DNA of 64,000 nucleotides from Paenibacillus alvei DSM 29 (GCF_000293805.1 NZ_AMBZ01000005.1:248001-312000), one strand, 5' to 3'. Shown: positions 50,289 to 60,809, counted from the first letter of the stretch. The notes: generated by a model not told the origin, from the sequence alone. A program made the numbers and translations.

Positions 50289-51290
50289 TCAATCCTCCAA
50301 AAACTTGATTTTCCGAACTCCACTTATTCCTTTCACGTCGATTGTCGGAGGGCCAGATTTAGAAGATGCACGATAGGTAAAGGTAACCTTATTTGCATCT
50401 TTCCCGACAAAAACTCCCGGTGAAACTTCTTTATAGCTACTAACCTGCTCTTTAAAGAAACCAAAAGCATCATTAGCATTTCCAGTAATTCTCTTAATGT
50501 CTTTTTGGTCGGCCTTTCCTAATTTCTTCAAGTCATCCGCACTAAACTTGCCCCAACAATTAGTATTGTGAACCCATATACCAAGGTCACTCACGAAATA
50601 AGTATGGAAACCGTCAACCCTCAGGTTATAAACTTTTGCTTGCCTACGCTCCAATTTAATGCTGTCTGCCTTGAGTGTATTCCCATCACTCTGAACAAGC
50701 AAGTCTCCGACCCTTAGGTCTTTGACATACGTCCATCCTTTACCTTCCACCCAAAACGGATGATTATAGGTCGATTCAATGACTTGGTCGCCCACATGGA
50801 TTTGGTAAATCTCATCCGCCTCATGGTTAAATGTAGCAGTAATCTCTTTATAAGCTACTTCGTTAGTCTCTTCATTCTTGGAAAGAACCTTATCTCCGAC
50901 TTCAAGGTCTTCGATATTCTTCTCCACTCCGTCTGTTAAAACCTTGGTATCCGCTGTGAAGCAGTTACATCCGCCAATCGCTCTTCCCTTTCCACCAACT
51001 TCTCTAGCTTTTCCTATGCCCCCGATTACTGGCCCCAATGAAGCCAAAGCTTCCGCAAAGGAGATTTCCTGATGCCATTTACTGTAATCCTTGGCTAACT
51101 CCGCTCTTGCCCAGTCCGCATTTCCTGCACTATTCTTGTATGCACTTGTTTGCGTTAATAAACCAAACAAATAATTAAAACGATTAGTATCATATACATC
51201 TGCATACTCTCGACTTAACAAGTCATAAGCGTATGAATATGCTCTACTTTCGGTAGATGTTATCTTCATGATTGCTGCTGCGAGAAGCAT
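50289..51290 (-). pseudogene. orphan HINT plus toxin tip
   Basis: Lacks the Rhs shell and core. It has the NRFNYLFGLLTQTSAY linker, a complete HINT domain (CFTADTKVL to GIWVHN) and a tip of about 100 residues with ITGNANDAFGFFKEQV and SKSGPPTIDVKGISGVRKIKF. The tip is a common Rhs payload but I cannot name it. The open frame is intact from HINT to stop; only the secretion part is missing. Confidence 0.65.
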
Positions 51291-51340
51291 TTTGTATGTG
51301 CGTACAGGGGTATCAGAGGAATATCATACGGGGGGATGAG

Positions 51341-51390
51341 GGTTAGGTTCTTTCGGGGCTTACCGCCCGATTCATTCGGCACTGGGGGGG
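51341..51390 (+). repeat. R repeat, copy 6
   Basis: Core TTAGGTTCTTTCGGGGC to GGCACTGGGG; AATATCATACGGGG precedes it as in copies 2 and 8. Confidence 0.75.
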
Positions 51391-51394
51391 TAAA

Positions 51395-51430
51395 AGAAAG
51401 ACCTTGAGGATTGCCGCCCTCAAGGTCTCT
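51395..51430 (-). terminator. Immunity-gene terminator
   Basis: GACCTTGAGG and CCTCAAGGTC around seven bases with T-run on the minus strand. Confidence 0.8.
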
Positions 51431-51438
51431 GATAATTA

Positions 51439-51741
51439 CTAATTTGAATCTCGATAGTTTCCTGCCATTTTTTTTACTAACTCATGGATTTGGTCAATAT
51501 GCCAAATATAGTCTGAGTATTTCAAGTGCAGTTGTAGCAGGGTTTCAACCGTTTCATCTACTGAAAGCAAATTACTGTTTTCAAGTTTGGATAAGGTATC
51601 CCCCAGTTCAGTAATCATTACCTGGAAATCCTTCAAATTAGTATCTTGCTCATTTAATTCTTCCTGAGTGATTACTTTCACTCGACATGAATCATTTATA
51701 CGGGAAAGGATGTTATATGTCCTGAATAATTCGTCTTGCAT
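51439..51741 (-). CDS. probable immunity protein, helical
   Basis: A 100-residue, almost wholly helical protein (ELGDTLSKLENSNLL, ETVETLLQLHLKYSDYIWHI). It starts 14 bases after the tip at 51756 behind AAGGAGGAAA. Size and shape fit a small immunity protein; family not recognised. Confidence 0.6.
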   Translation of the reverse strand: MQDELFRTYNILSRINDSCRVKVITQEELNEQDTNLKDFQVMITELGDTLSKLENSNLLSVDETVETLLQLHLKYSDYIWHIDQIHELVKKMAGNYRDSN

Positions 51742-51755
51742 ATATTTCCTCCTTT

Positions 51756-52975
51756 TTAAGGAATTCTTCGCCCTTCTTTTAATGCCGCTTCCGTCTTTTT
51801 AGCATTAAACGAGCCATCCAAATTCAACACTGCTTTAACTTTTCCTCGACTATCGAAAACTTCCATGTGGTCACGATGTAATGTATCTAAATAATATTGG
51901 TCACCTTTCTTCAAATAATAATTACCTGTTTTCCCAGTAACCTCGTAAACCGATGCACCTTTAACCATATTACTTGTTTTTCGCGAAAGATTCTTTAACG
52001 AAGAACCAAAATCAAGTCTAAAGAACTCCGACATATTATTGGCTTTAAGAATCTCACAGTTATGCACCCATATCCCAAGATTCGAAACAAAGTATGAATT
52101 AAAGTCTGCAACTTCAAAATTATAAACCGTTGCTTCTCTTGGCTCTTTTTCAATCTTATCTACCGCCAGTTTAGAACCATCGCTCGAAACAAGCAAGTCG
52201 CCAACCTTCAAGTCTTTAACAAACGTCCATCCCTTACCATCCAACCAAAACGGATGCTCACCCGTAACCTCGATGATTTCATCCCCGATGTGGACGTAAT
52301 AAATTTCGTCAGCTTGTTTTTGGAACAACCCCACGACCTCTTTATACGCCACTTCTCCTGTTTCGTCAGACTTGGCAAGTACTTTATCCCCTACCTCGAT
52401 TTCCTCGATAGGTTTCTCCCCTTCGTCCCTGCGGTAAAGCAATTGCATTTTGCAAGTACTTTTTCAGCAGCTTTACTAACTTTAGATCCAACTTTACCTG
52501 CTTTTAATACTTTTCCCCAAGGCAGAAATGATGCTACAGTCAGGGCTTTTTCATTCAGAGAGCCATCAGGATTTAAAAGCGTATTTACATCATCAAGTAT
52601 TAAAAAGTTGGCTCCTGCAACTAACAATGTTTTACCTGCTTCGACCTGTGCTTTTAGAATCGTCTTGCATTGCCCCAAATGTCGTACGTATAGCGGTTCA
52701 GTACATTGCCTTGGGCATCCCGGATTTCGGTAATGTCGCCGTGCCCGTTGGATACGTAGTACTGCATGCCTTGTCCTGGAACTTGTCGTGCCAATAGCAT
52801 GCCGTTCAAATCATGGACATAGGATGCGGTAATGGTGATGCTGCCGTTGCCTTCTACTTTTCCTTCTGCCACTATCTTTGCTCTGTCGTCATAGTAATAA
52901 CGGGTCGTCACACCGTTTTCGGTGCGTTCTACCATGAGGTTATCCCCGTTATAGCGTTAGCTGACTGCCTTGCCG
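51756..52975 (-). pseudogene. orphan Rhs/HINT/toxin, deleted in two places
   Basis: From the 5' end: a Rhs scrap (RYYYDDRAKIVAEGK to YTYDIWGN), a jump over the rest of the core to GQCKTILKAQVEAGKTL, a HINT domain, and a payload with KGDQYYLDTLHRDHMEVFD and KAVLNLDG. The payload resembles colicin E3-like (Cytotoxic) ribonuclease domains. The HINT start has lost 16 bp between two CCTTCGT repeats (52420-52440), which shifts the frame. Confidence 0.62.
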
Positions 52976-53525
52976 TCCAAAGTTGTCTAGTTTGGTGTTG
53001 ACAGTCCAAAGCTTTCATTTGCACCATATACACTAGAGGTGACAGTCATATTGGATGATGGGTTCGAAGACTTAGGAGAGTCTTGTGCTGAGGTAATAGA
53101 TATGCTTGTGAACAATAGCGTAGGATATGTAAACTGGTCGTCACCAGATTTCTATTACACTATAATCATCGAGGTATATCGTTGGTTGCTCATCCTTCAT
53201 ATGGCCAAAGAACGTCTCCATGGACGCATTGTCCCAGCAGTTTCCCTTACGAGACATCGACTGTTTAAACCCAGCTTCGGCGATAAGGAGCCTCTCCTGC
53301 TTAGTTAGCGTGCACTGCTGCGAGCTTAAAGGCTAGATGTTCCTCCCCGATACGCGGCTTACGTTCGGATTGGAATCCAACAGCCTGATCTCCGTTTCAG
53401 TACATCCTGTTCTAGTTTTTCTCATGATGTTCATTCCCCGTGTATTCTTGATAGTATGATTAAAACACAAAACCCGTAAGAGGTCACTTTTTTCAAGTGT
53501 CCATCTTTTACGGGTTACAGTTCAA
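52976..53525 (-). mobile_element. IS3-family (IS150-like) remnant
   Basis: Scrambled pieces on the minus strand: an orfA-like start (MRKTRTGCTETEIRLL) near 53425 and an orfB piece SMSRKGNCWDNASMETFF near 53255, which is the IS3 DDE C-terminal motif. The outer end at 53465-53525 has the CCCGTAAG inverted sequences. Large internal deletions; not functional. Confidence 0.7.
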
Positions 53526-53546
53526 GCTAACATATGGTTTCTAATC

Positions 53547-54203
53547 TCATAATTTTGCTTCTTTAAACCAAACACTCAAAGATGTTATATTATCATCCAA
53601 AACGCATTCTTCACTAAATGCTTCAAGTCCAGTTACTCTCCAGTCACTACAAAACCTGATAAGAACGTCTCTTATTTCATCTATTGAATTTATACTCAGA
53701 GGAATTTCAACATTAACAATAAAACAGTCATCAATCTTAAAATATTCTGTGACTCCCAACAGATTGAAATCTAATGTTGCATGTTTAATAATTGTTTTAA
53801 CTTTATTAGTAGCATCGATATTAGATACACCGCTAATATAGAAGCTGCAATTTAACGTTTTTTGTTTGCTATCATGCTCAGCATGAATGAAATGAACATT
53901 TATATCGACTCTGTCAATTGAGGTATTGAATTTACTCGCATGTACCGATGAGAAGCTCCATACATATTTATTGCATAACGTTTTAAGAATCTCTTTTGCC
54001 ATATTTATATCGGTAATCTCATGCTTTGTTTGTAAATCTAAAGTAGTCATATAATACATCGAGTTGTTTTCGTTCTTTTTATCATTAGCAACCATAGTCC
54101 CAGACTTCACAAATGACGATTGAAGTGCCTTTATAATTTTTTTGAAACCTGTTTTGTCTGTTCTTTCAATGTGGTATTTACTCGATAGTTTAGAATTATC
54201 AAT
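53547..54203 (-). CDS. probable immunity protein of the Ntox17-like tip
   Basis: The frame is open from the end of the Rhs gene to 53547 (218 residues if it starts at ATT 54203 behind GGGAG; 187 if at GTG 54110, which has no ribosome site). A rare ATT start or a small indel near the front is therefore likely. The protein is soluble with alternating strands and helices. Family not recognised; role from position. Confidence 0.5.
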   Translation of the reverse strand: MDNSKLSSKYHIERTDKTGFKKIIKALQSSFVKSGTMVANDKKNENNSMYYMTTLDLQTKHEITDINMAKEILKTLCNKYVWSFSSVHASKFNTSIDRVDINVHFIHAEHDSKQKTLNCSFYISGVSNIDATNKVKTIIKHATLDFNLLGVTEYFKIDDCFIVNVEIPLSINSIDEIRDVLIRFCSDWRVTGLEAFSEECVLDDNITSLSVWFKEAKL

Positions 54204-54220
54204 CCTATTTCTCCCTTTTC

Positions 54221-57200
54221 CTAATGTGATAGATATCCATCAGGTCTAATGTTTACATACGATACTCCGTTTTTGATGTTAGCAAGTTTTCCCCATACCT
54301 TAACACCTTGTTTGGATAGAACAACATCCCACTCTTTAGTAAATTTCAAAGAAGGATCACCATGATATGGCCCCTCCCTCCACTCATTTCCAAACCTATC
54401 AACGTAATAGTTTTTACCATCACTTCCTTTTTAGTTATAACACCTTTCTTTTTATCTGGGATAAAACGTAACGGACCATTAGCTGGCAAATCTTTGCTTT
54501 TAATGCTTTTTCTAAGCGATTCAGAAACTTTGGAATGTTCTTGATAATTGTCCCATGACTTATTTGCTTGGCTGAGAGCATAAGTTCCTACTCCTGCTTG
54601 ATAAGTCCCTACAATCGCAGCTCCTACAGCCACTGGTCCACCTACTACACAACCAGCACCTGTCGCACATACCATGCTACTGCCAGCAGCCGTTCCCGCA
54701 GATACCGCAGCACCTATTGCAGCAATCACTGAAGTTGTTGAGAATCCTAGATATTGACCTAGCCAATAATCCTCTTCTTCCCCAACTCTCGGTCCATTTT
54801 CCCAAAGAGCACTTAAACCAAATGATACTGCTTCGCTTCCCGCCTCATTAAATCCTTGTAGTATATCTATCCAGGCATGTCCACTGGGATCCATAAACCT
54901 CAACGGATTATTTACCACATACGTATACAAATTCAAACTCAGCGGATTCTTGATACCCCCTTCATACGTATCCTCATTAATAAACCGCCCGATACTTGGA
55001 TCATACCATCTTGCGCGCAAATATTGCAGATTCGTCGCTGCATCCCAGTATTCGCCCGAGTAGCGGAAAATGTTCGGGACTCGCTCCTCTTGTACCAATG
55101 GATTGCCCCAGATATCGTACGTATAGCGGTTCAGTACATTGCCTTGTGCATCCCGAATCTCAGTAATGTCGCCGTGCCCGTTGGATACGTAGTACTGCAT
55201 GCCTTGTCCTGGAACTTGTCGTGCCAATAGCTTGCCGTTCGAATCATGGACATAGGATGCGGTAATGGTGATGCTGCCGTTGCCTTCTACTTTTCCTTCT
55301 GCTACGATCTTCGCTCTGTCGTCATAGTAGTAACGGGTCTTTACGCCGTCTTCGGTGCGTTCTACCATCAGGTTATCGCCGTTGTAGCGGTAGCTGACGG
55401 CTTTGCCGTCTTCCGTCGTTACTTGGGTCAGACGGTTGCGGCTATCGTACGCATAGCTGGCTCCCTTGATGTTCGGTACCTGATCGCTTTGCAGGGTGCT
55501 GCGGTTGTCTCGCTGATCGTATGCATATGCTTCATTGAACTGGCTTGAGGTCTTGATCCGGTTCAGCGGATCGTAGCTGAATTGATACGCTGCTCCGTTG
55601 TCGTTTTTCGCTACAATGTTGCGGTTGTTATCATAGGTGTAGCTGTAGCTTCCAAGCGGCGCATCTCCTTGCTTCTGCTGAATGCCTGCTAGATTCAAGC
55701 CATCATACGCATAGTTCTCCAAGAATCCTTGCGTCGATTTCAACTCTACCAAACGATTATATGAGCCGTCGTACTTGTATTCAAATTGCGTGAGCTGCGA
55801 GCCGCTGCCATCTAAGACGGCCATACTTGTTGGGTTCGGCAGGATGTTAGTATGGCTTATTCGCTGCGTGATCTTATAGCCCCCAGCCGCAACGGTCTGT
55901 TCCGTGCGCAGCCCCCTGACTTCATAATCGTAATTGATTCTGGTCTGATCCGGATAGATAATCGATGCCAGTTCACCTGTTGGATAGTAGGCATAGGCTG
56001 TCGTGCCCGTCTGATCCGTCATTGCCGTCCGCTTGCCCGTTGCGTCGTAGCTGTACGAAATTCTCTCATCCGGAGCAGTGGTGGCAGTCAGGAGATTACG
56101 GTTATTGTATTCGTATTGTTGAACCTGCCCTTTTCGGTCGATGCTTTTAATCACGTTTCCATTGCCGTTATAGTAGAAGCGTTTGCTTTGCTTGTTCGGA
56201 TCGATCTGCTGCAGCAGTCGGCCGATTTCGTCATACCGTTTCTCAACCGTATTTCCGTCCGCATACTTGACTTCGACCATATCCCCCGATAGGTTATACC
56301 GATAGCGCGTCGTCTTTCCTTCAGCATCCGTAACGGCGATCAGGCGGCCTAGTCCATCATACTCGTATTTTGTCGCATTGTGATTGCCGTCGTAGGCAGT
56401 CTGAACATTCCCCGCCAAGTCATATTCGTACCGTGCGGCTACCACGGCTCGACCAGATGGTTTGATTTCTTCTTTGGCAATCAAGCGATCCATTACATCG
56501 TACGTCTCGCGGATTCCATTATTGCTGCCGTCGAAAGTCGTCTTCGTGTTGGCGGCATCGTCGTAGATGGTTCGGTTTTGACCATAGATGAAGTTTTCTT
56601 TCGTTACGCGTCCCCAAGCATCATATTCATACTCCATCCAATTGCCGTCAAAGGTTCCTTTTCGAATCATATGACCATAGCGATCATAGGTATGATTGGC
56701 TACCCCGCCACGGCCATTTGTTTCTTTGATTAAATTCCCCAATGGGTCGAACCACTTTTCGATTTGCTGACCATTCGGAAACGTAATCGTAATTTTGTTT
56801 GCTGCATCATCGTAAGCTACGGCGGTATGTGTACCGTCCGCATAGATTTCCGCAATCATCCGTCCCAGCTTATCATGCGCATACGTCGTTTCATTTCCGT
56901 TGCCATCGATGTATTTCGTCGGATCTCCTGTCAATGTGTTATACTCCATTCGGGATACGAGGCTGTCCGATGCTCCGTCGACATTCGTAACATTCACCGA
57001 TTGCTTGTTCAAAAACATTCTTCCATATTCTTGCTGGACAACAGTATCCCGGGAGTCACCTTTGATCCGTATCGTGATCGGGTTCCCCATCGAATCATAT
57101 TCATAATTCAACTGCTGCACGACAGTCCCTTGATCACTCTTGGATTGAACTTGCAGCAGTCCGCCAGTACTTCGATCATACTGATATTCCGTATTCAGGT

Positions 57201-58242
57201 TCATGCTTTGCCCTGTAGGGACAACGCTGCGGATAAGCCCCTTCTGCTTATTCGGAGATTCCAGCCGCCCATACTCATAATGGCTTGTCGCGCCTAATGG
57301 GTTCCTTTCAGAAACGATGTATCCCCAATTTTCCTTATCATACGTTCTAGTCGTAATTCGAGGTGCCGAGCTTCTCCCCTCGCTGCTTCGAACCTCTTCA
57401 ATTCGAATGGGGTTCGGGTTTCTCATTCCCTTATCATATTGATATCGGACAGTTCGGGCTTCATTCCCACGATCCGTACGCGTCCTCGTTTCTTCCAAAT
57501 ATAGACTCGATGGGGCGTCACTCCCATTATATCGTTTGTCATACACATAGGTCGTTGTTTTCAGACCTTCCGTTACGTCCACCGAGAAAGAGTTATCTTG
57601 GAACTTCTCCCCTACATCACCGTTATTGAACGTGAAAACCAACTCATTTTGATGCGTTCCGGAGGTCGAACTATAGGAGTCCCGACGCGTTTTATAGCGA
57701 ATCGTTTCCTCTTCCGCATACTCCCCGATTTTGCGGAATACCGGAGTATCGAATGCAAACCGGGTAATCGCTTTCGTTGGATGCTCGATTACGCTTAAAG
57801 CGATGGTATCGTTTCTCCCCCATTTCATTCTCATTAAATCGGATTGTCCATCCTTGCGAAAATCTTTATAAGCCCTGGCAAAGTTGAAGTAAAGGTCTTT
57901 CCACACGCTGTAATCGTATTTGGTGGATCGTCCCATCGGATCGATGACTTCCGTCAGCAGATCTTGTTCCAGGACGGATTCTCCTTTAATAGAGGTCACT
58001 CTTTGCTTTTTATAGACAACTGTCCGACCTCCGCTTTCCACGACAATTGTATTATCGGGATTATACGTAAAAATCATAGCATTGGCACCGGTTCTCGAAC
58101 TGTTTGACGTCACTACTATACCTAGTACCGTACCGTGATATATGAATTGAATATAATTCCCGTCTTTATCCTTTATTAGAATTAAGTCGCCCACGGCATT
58201 AAAATATTGCCGTACCCCTGTTTTATAGTCTCTGAATAACAA
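54221..58242 (-). pseudogene. second large Rhs gene, N-truncated, Ntox17-like tip
   Basis: About 1300 residues of YD repeats and Rhs core close to the main gene, ending DPSGH at about 1120. R copy 7 replaces the first ~330 residues including the signal peptide. The tip has a hydrophobic glycine/alanine-rich stretch, then a frameshift at C2 54426-54427. Restoring one base gives YVDRFGNEWREGP, EWDVVLSKQG and INxRPDGYLSH-like sequence to a TAG at 54221, matching the Ntox17 pattern. It cannot be secreted as it stands. Confidence 0.7.
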
Positions 58243-58455
58243 AAAATACGGGAGAAAACGAAGATAAGGTAATTAGAGTAAAACATGATGGCATCTGATG
58301 ATTATAAGGTTTTATGAGAGATAAAAATGGACGTAGAGGGGGATATTTTTCAATTCATGATATGTACGCACAACCATATTAGAAAAATATCATATGAGGT
58401 TGATAAGGGTTAGGTTCTTTTGGGACATGCCGCCCGATTCATTCGGCACTGGGTA
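58221..58455 (+). repeat. R repeat, copy 7 with long left arm
   Basis: Nearly identical to copy 3 over about 235 bp, core at 58407-58455. The left edge TTTTATAGTCTCTG cuts the Rhs gene at a different place than copy 3 does. Confidence 0.8.
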
Positions 58456-58469
58456 GCACCAACCAAGAA

Positions 58470-58505
58470 AAAACCTTGACAGGCATGAAAGCCAGTCAAG
58501 GTCAT
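58470..58505 (-). terminator. hicB-like gene terminator
   Basis: ACCTTGAC and GTCAAGGT arms with T-run on the minus strand. Confidence 0.8.
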
Positions 58506-58514
58506 TTATATTTC

Positions 58515-58766
58515 TTACAATTGGATTTCTATCAAAAACACTTGTTCCGAAGGTTTTAATATCGAAGGATGTATCTGTGTTGCTTTTGGAATATTCTCTT
58601 CACTCATATCTTCCAAATAAAGCATAACGGCTTCTTTTGCCTTCAGAGATGCTTCTTCTGTTGTATATCCGCATGTAATACATCCTGGTAAATCTGGAAA
58701 AGTAACGTTAATTCCGTCATCAGCATAATCAAATATTGCATAATATTTATATATTTTATGTTCCAT
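58515..58766 (-). CDS. HicB-like antitoxin acting as immunity protein
   Basis: An 83-residue protein with the HicB partial RNase H-like fold: YKYYAIFDYADDGINVTFPDLPGCITCGYTTEEA is the family signature (YxxxF, D-DGI-V-FPDLPGC). AAGGAG precedes ATG 58766, which follows the HicA-like tip by 25 bases. There is no C-terminal DNA-binding domain, so it would act only by binding the toxin. Confidence 0.82.
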   Translation of the reverse strand: MEHKIYKYYAIFDYADDGINVTFPDLPGCITCGYTTEEASLKAKEAVMLYLEDMSEENIPKATQIHPSILKPSEQVFLIEIQL

Positions 58767-58791
58767 ATGCTCTCCTTTATTTGTAACCTGC

Positions 58792-59220
58792 TTACTTCTG
58801 AATACTGTTAAGAGTACCAACAGGTAGACCCTTATTTCCATGAACAGGAACAATTACAACTTCTCCATTTGGTCCATTTAATTTTACATGGCTACCTTTT
58901 TGACTTACAACATCAAACCCGTCTTTTTTCAGGAATTTCACTACATCTTTTCCACTCATAGAGCCTGATGGAAACTTATTTTTTGAAAACATCTGCAAAT
59001 CCAATTTTAATAAATACTCTGTAGTCTGATCAACACTTTTCTTACCCATTGTCTTTGCAGCTAACTTAGCTACACCTTTGTAGGCAAGTGCAAAAGTACC
59101 ATCAAAAACATAAAATAGTGGATCATCTAGTAATGGTACTTCTTTAGCATTACCATACGTGTACAAATTCAAACTTAAAGGACTTCCTATGTCCCCTTCA
59201 TACGTATCCTAGTTAATAAA
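58792..59220 (-). pseudogene. orphan Rhs tip carrying a HicA RNase domain
   Basis: A Rhs scrap (RFIN, then TAG in place of GAG, DTYEGDIGSPLSLNLYTY) is joined by deletion to KEVPLLDDPLFYVFDG and the linker ending LLKLDLQMF. The last 55 residues are HicA: SGKDVVKFLKKDGFDVVSQKGSH with the catalytic His, then HGNKGLPVGTLNSI. HicA is an mRNA interferase normally found in free toxin-antitoxin pairs. The tip and its HicB partner look intact; the Rhs part is lost. Confidence 0.75.
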
Positions 59221-59301
59221 GCGTACTTCAATAAAAAGAACGGTTACTTTTTTCCAATTACCGCCCAACATTATTATATCAACTTGCTTGTTTAATGGGT
59301 A

Positions 59302-59490
59302 ATTATGGAATCGTGTAAACTGTTTTGGTCTTCATTAAGCAATAGATGACGTTTACCAGTTTACGCATAATACATACAATAGCTTGCTGCTTATTCTTTC
59401 CTGCCGCCATTATTTTTTGTGTTACTCCACACCCTAATAGTCGGACTATGTATCTTCAAAGTTGCTATATTCCTCGCCCTCTCTATCAGT
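59302..59490 (-). mobile_element. IS110-family transposase remnant
   Basis: The minus strand reads NKQQAIVCIMRKLVNVIYCLM, which matches the C-terminus of the transposase at 60878 (KKQAIICIMRKLVNILYSM). Upstream is decayed and runs into R copy 8. Confidence 0.65.
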
Positions 59491-59559
59491 TTGGGAGGAC
59501 TGTTCATTGCAATTTTATTTACAGCATCAATACATTTCGGAAAAACTGTGAAAAAACGA

Positions 59560-59755
59560 AGGTAAGGTTTTTTCATCAAAACATGGTGGTATCTGATGAT
59601 TTCGGAGTTATGACAATGAAGGAGGTTTGTCATAAAGAGGGATATTTTTCAACACTTATATGTGCACACAACCGTATTAGAAAAATATCATACGGGGTTG
59701 ATGAGGATTAGGTTCTTTCGGGACATGCCGCCCGATTCATTCGGCACTGGGTGGG
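59560..59755 (+). repeat. R repeat, copy 8 with long left arm
   Basis: Core at 59707-59755 (TTAGGTTCTTTCGGGAC to GGCACTGGG). The left arm matches copies 2, 3 and 7 with small insertions and touches the IS110 remnant. Confidence 0.78.
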
Positions 59756-59759
59756 GCAT

Positions 59760-59799
59760 AAAAAAGAACTTGAGGATTTCCGCCCCCAAGTTCTTTGAG
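59760..59799 (-). terminator. Immunity-gene terminator
   Basis: AAAGAACTTG and CAAGTTCTTT arms, after the gene at 59800. Confidence 0.8.
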
Positions 59800-60147
59800 T
59801 TATTCATCAAATTTGTTGAGCCAATACCTTGGCTCCTCCGCTGAACTAGATATGGATTTAAGTAAAGCTATTGTTTCTTTCTTTTTCAATGTAATTGAAT
59901 CTTTTAGCTTTTCGGGGGCGATATCATGTATATCTTCCAACATGCAGCACTCTTCAAACAACTCGACTATTGCCTTATTTGCATCATTTTCATTTAGAAG
60001 CTGTGCTACATAAGGTCGGTATAGATAGTTATATGCATCTTCAAAAGTTACCGCCCCTTCAAGTAAAGAATCGAGCATTCCGAGATTTAATATACATAAA
60101 AACTTTTGGATTTCTTCTGATTGCTCCAAGTTAATTTGTAAATTCAA
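59800..60147 (-). CDS. DUF3969-like immunity protein
   Basis: A 115-residue helical protein with LNLGMLDSLLEGAVTFEDAYNYLYRP and CCMLEDIHDIAPEKL, the pattern of DUF3969-type Rhs immunity proteins as I recall it. It starts 15 bases after the restored toxin stop at 60163, behind AAGGAGTGAT. Intact. Confidence 0.65.
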   Translation of the reverse strand: MNLQINLEQSEEIQKFLCILNLGMLDSLLEGAVTFEDAYNYLYRPYVAQLLNENDANKAIVELFEECCMLEDIHDIAPEKLKDSITLKKKETIALLKSISSSAEEPRYWLNKFDE

Positions 60148-60162
60148 TATATCACTCCTTTA

Positions 60163-60808
60163 TCAAGGCATTTGACTTGACTTGTTACTCCATCCACTTT
60201 TAGTTTTTACATTAAACACTTGACTAGATTGACTTTGGAAATAGTGGATAGATATTTTTTCCGTTTGCATCCACACCATCCTTGTAAATCTTGTACCAAG
60301 TGCCAGATTCAACTCCTCGTAATTCTTCAAGTAACTCTGTATTGTTAACCTTGTTCTTCACCGTTCCATTTTTAGCACCTGAAAAACCTTTTGGGTATAG
60401 TGGCGCTTCCTTAATGGATTTGTATACATTTTGCAACGCACAGTTATGAACCCAAATACCAAGGTTGGATACAAAGTAAGAATGGAAATCTGCAACTTCA
60501 AAGTTATATACTGTTGCTTTTCGCGGCTCTTTTTCAATCTTATCTATCGCTAGTTTAGTACCGATATTCGAAACAAGCAAGTCGCCAACCTTCAAGTCTT
60601 TAACAAACGTCCATCCCTTACCATCCAACCAAAACGGATGCTCACCCGTAACCTCGATGATTTCATCCCCGATGTGGACGTAATAAATTTCGTCAGCTTG
60701 TTTTTGGAACAACCCCACGACCTCTTTATACGCCACTTCTCCTGTTTCGTCAGACTTGGCAAGTACTTTATCCCCTACCTCGATTTCCTCGATAGGTTTC
60801 TCCCCTTC
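60163..60808 (-). pseudogene. orphan HINT plus toxin tip, cut by IS110
   Basis: The HINT domain begins at EGEKPIEEIEVGDKVL next to the IS110 end and runs to GIWVHN. The payload (NKVNNTELLEELRGVESGTWYKIYKDG) stops at about 60226 in the current frame. One A fewer in the A6 run at 60255-60260 would continue to ISIHYFQSQS, VFNVKTKSGWSN and a TGA at 60163, the usual ending of this tip type. Tip family not named. Confidence 0.65.
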
Positions 60809-60809
60809 G

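Noticed and set aside
40821..59755. R repeats as a CRISPR array
   Set aside because: Copies are kilobases apart with genes between them, vary in length and have no spacers or cas genes.
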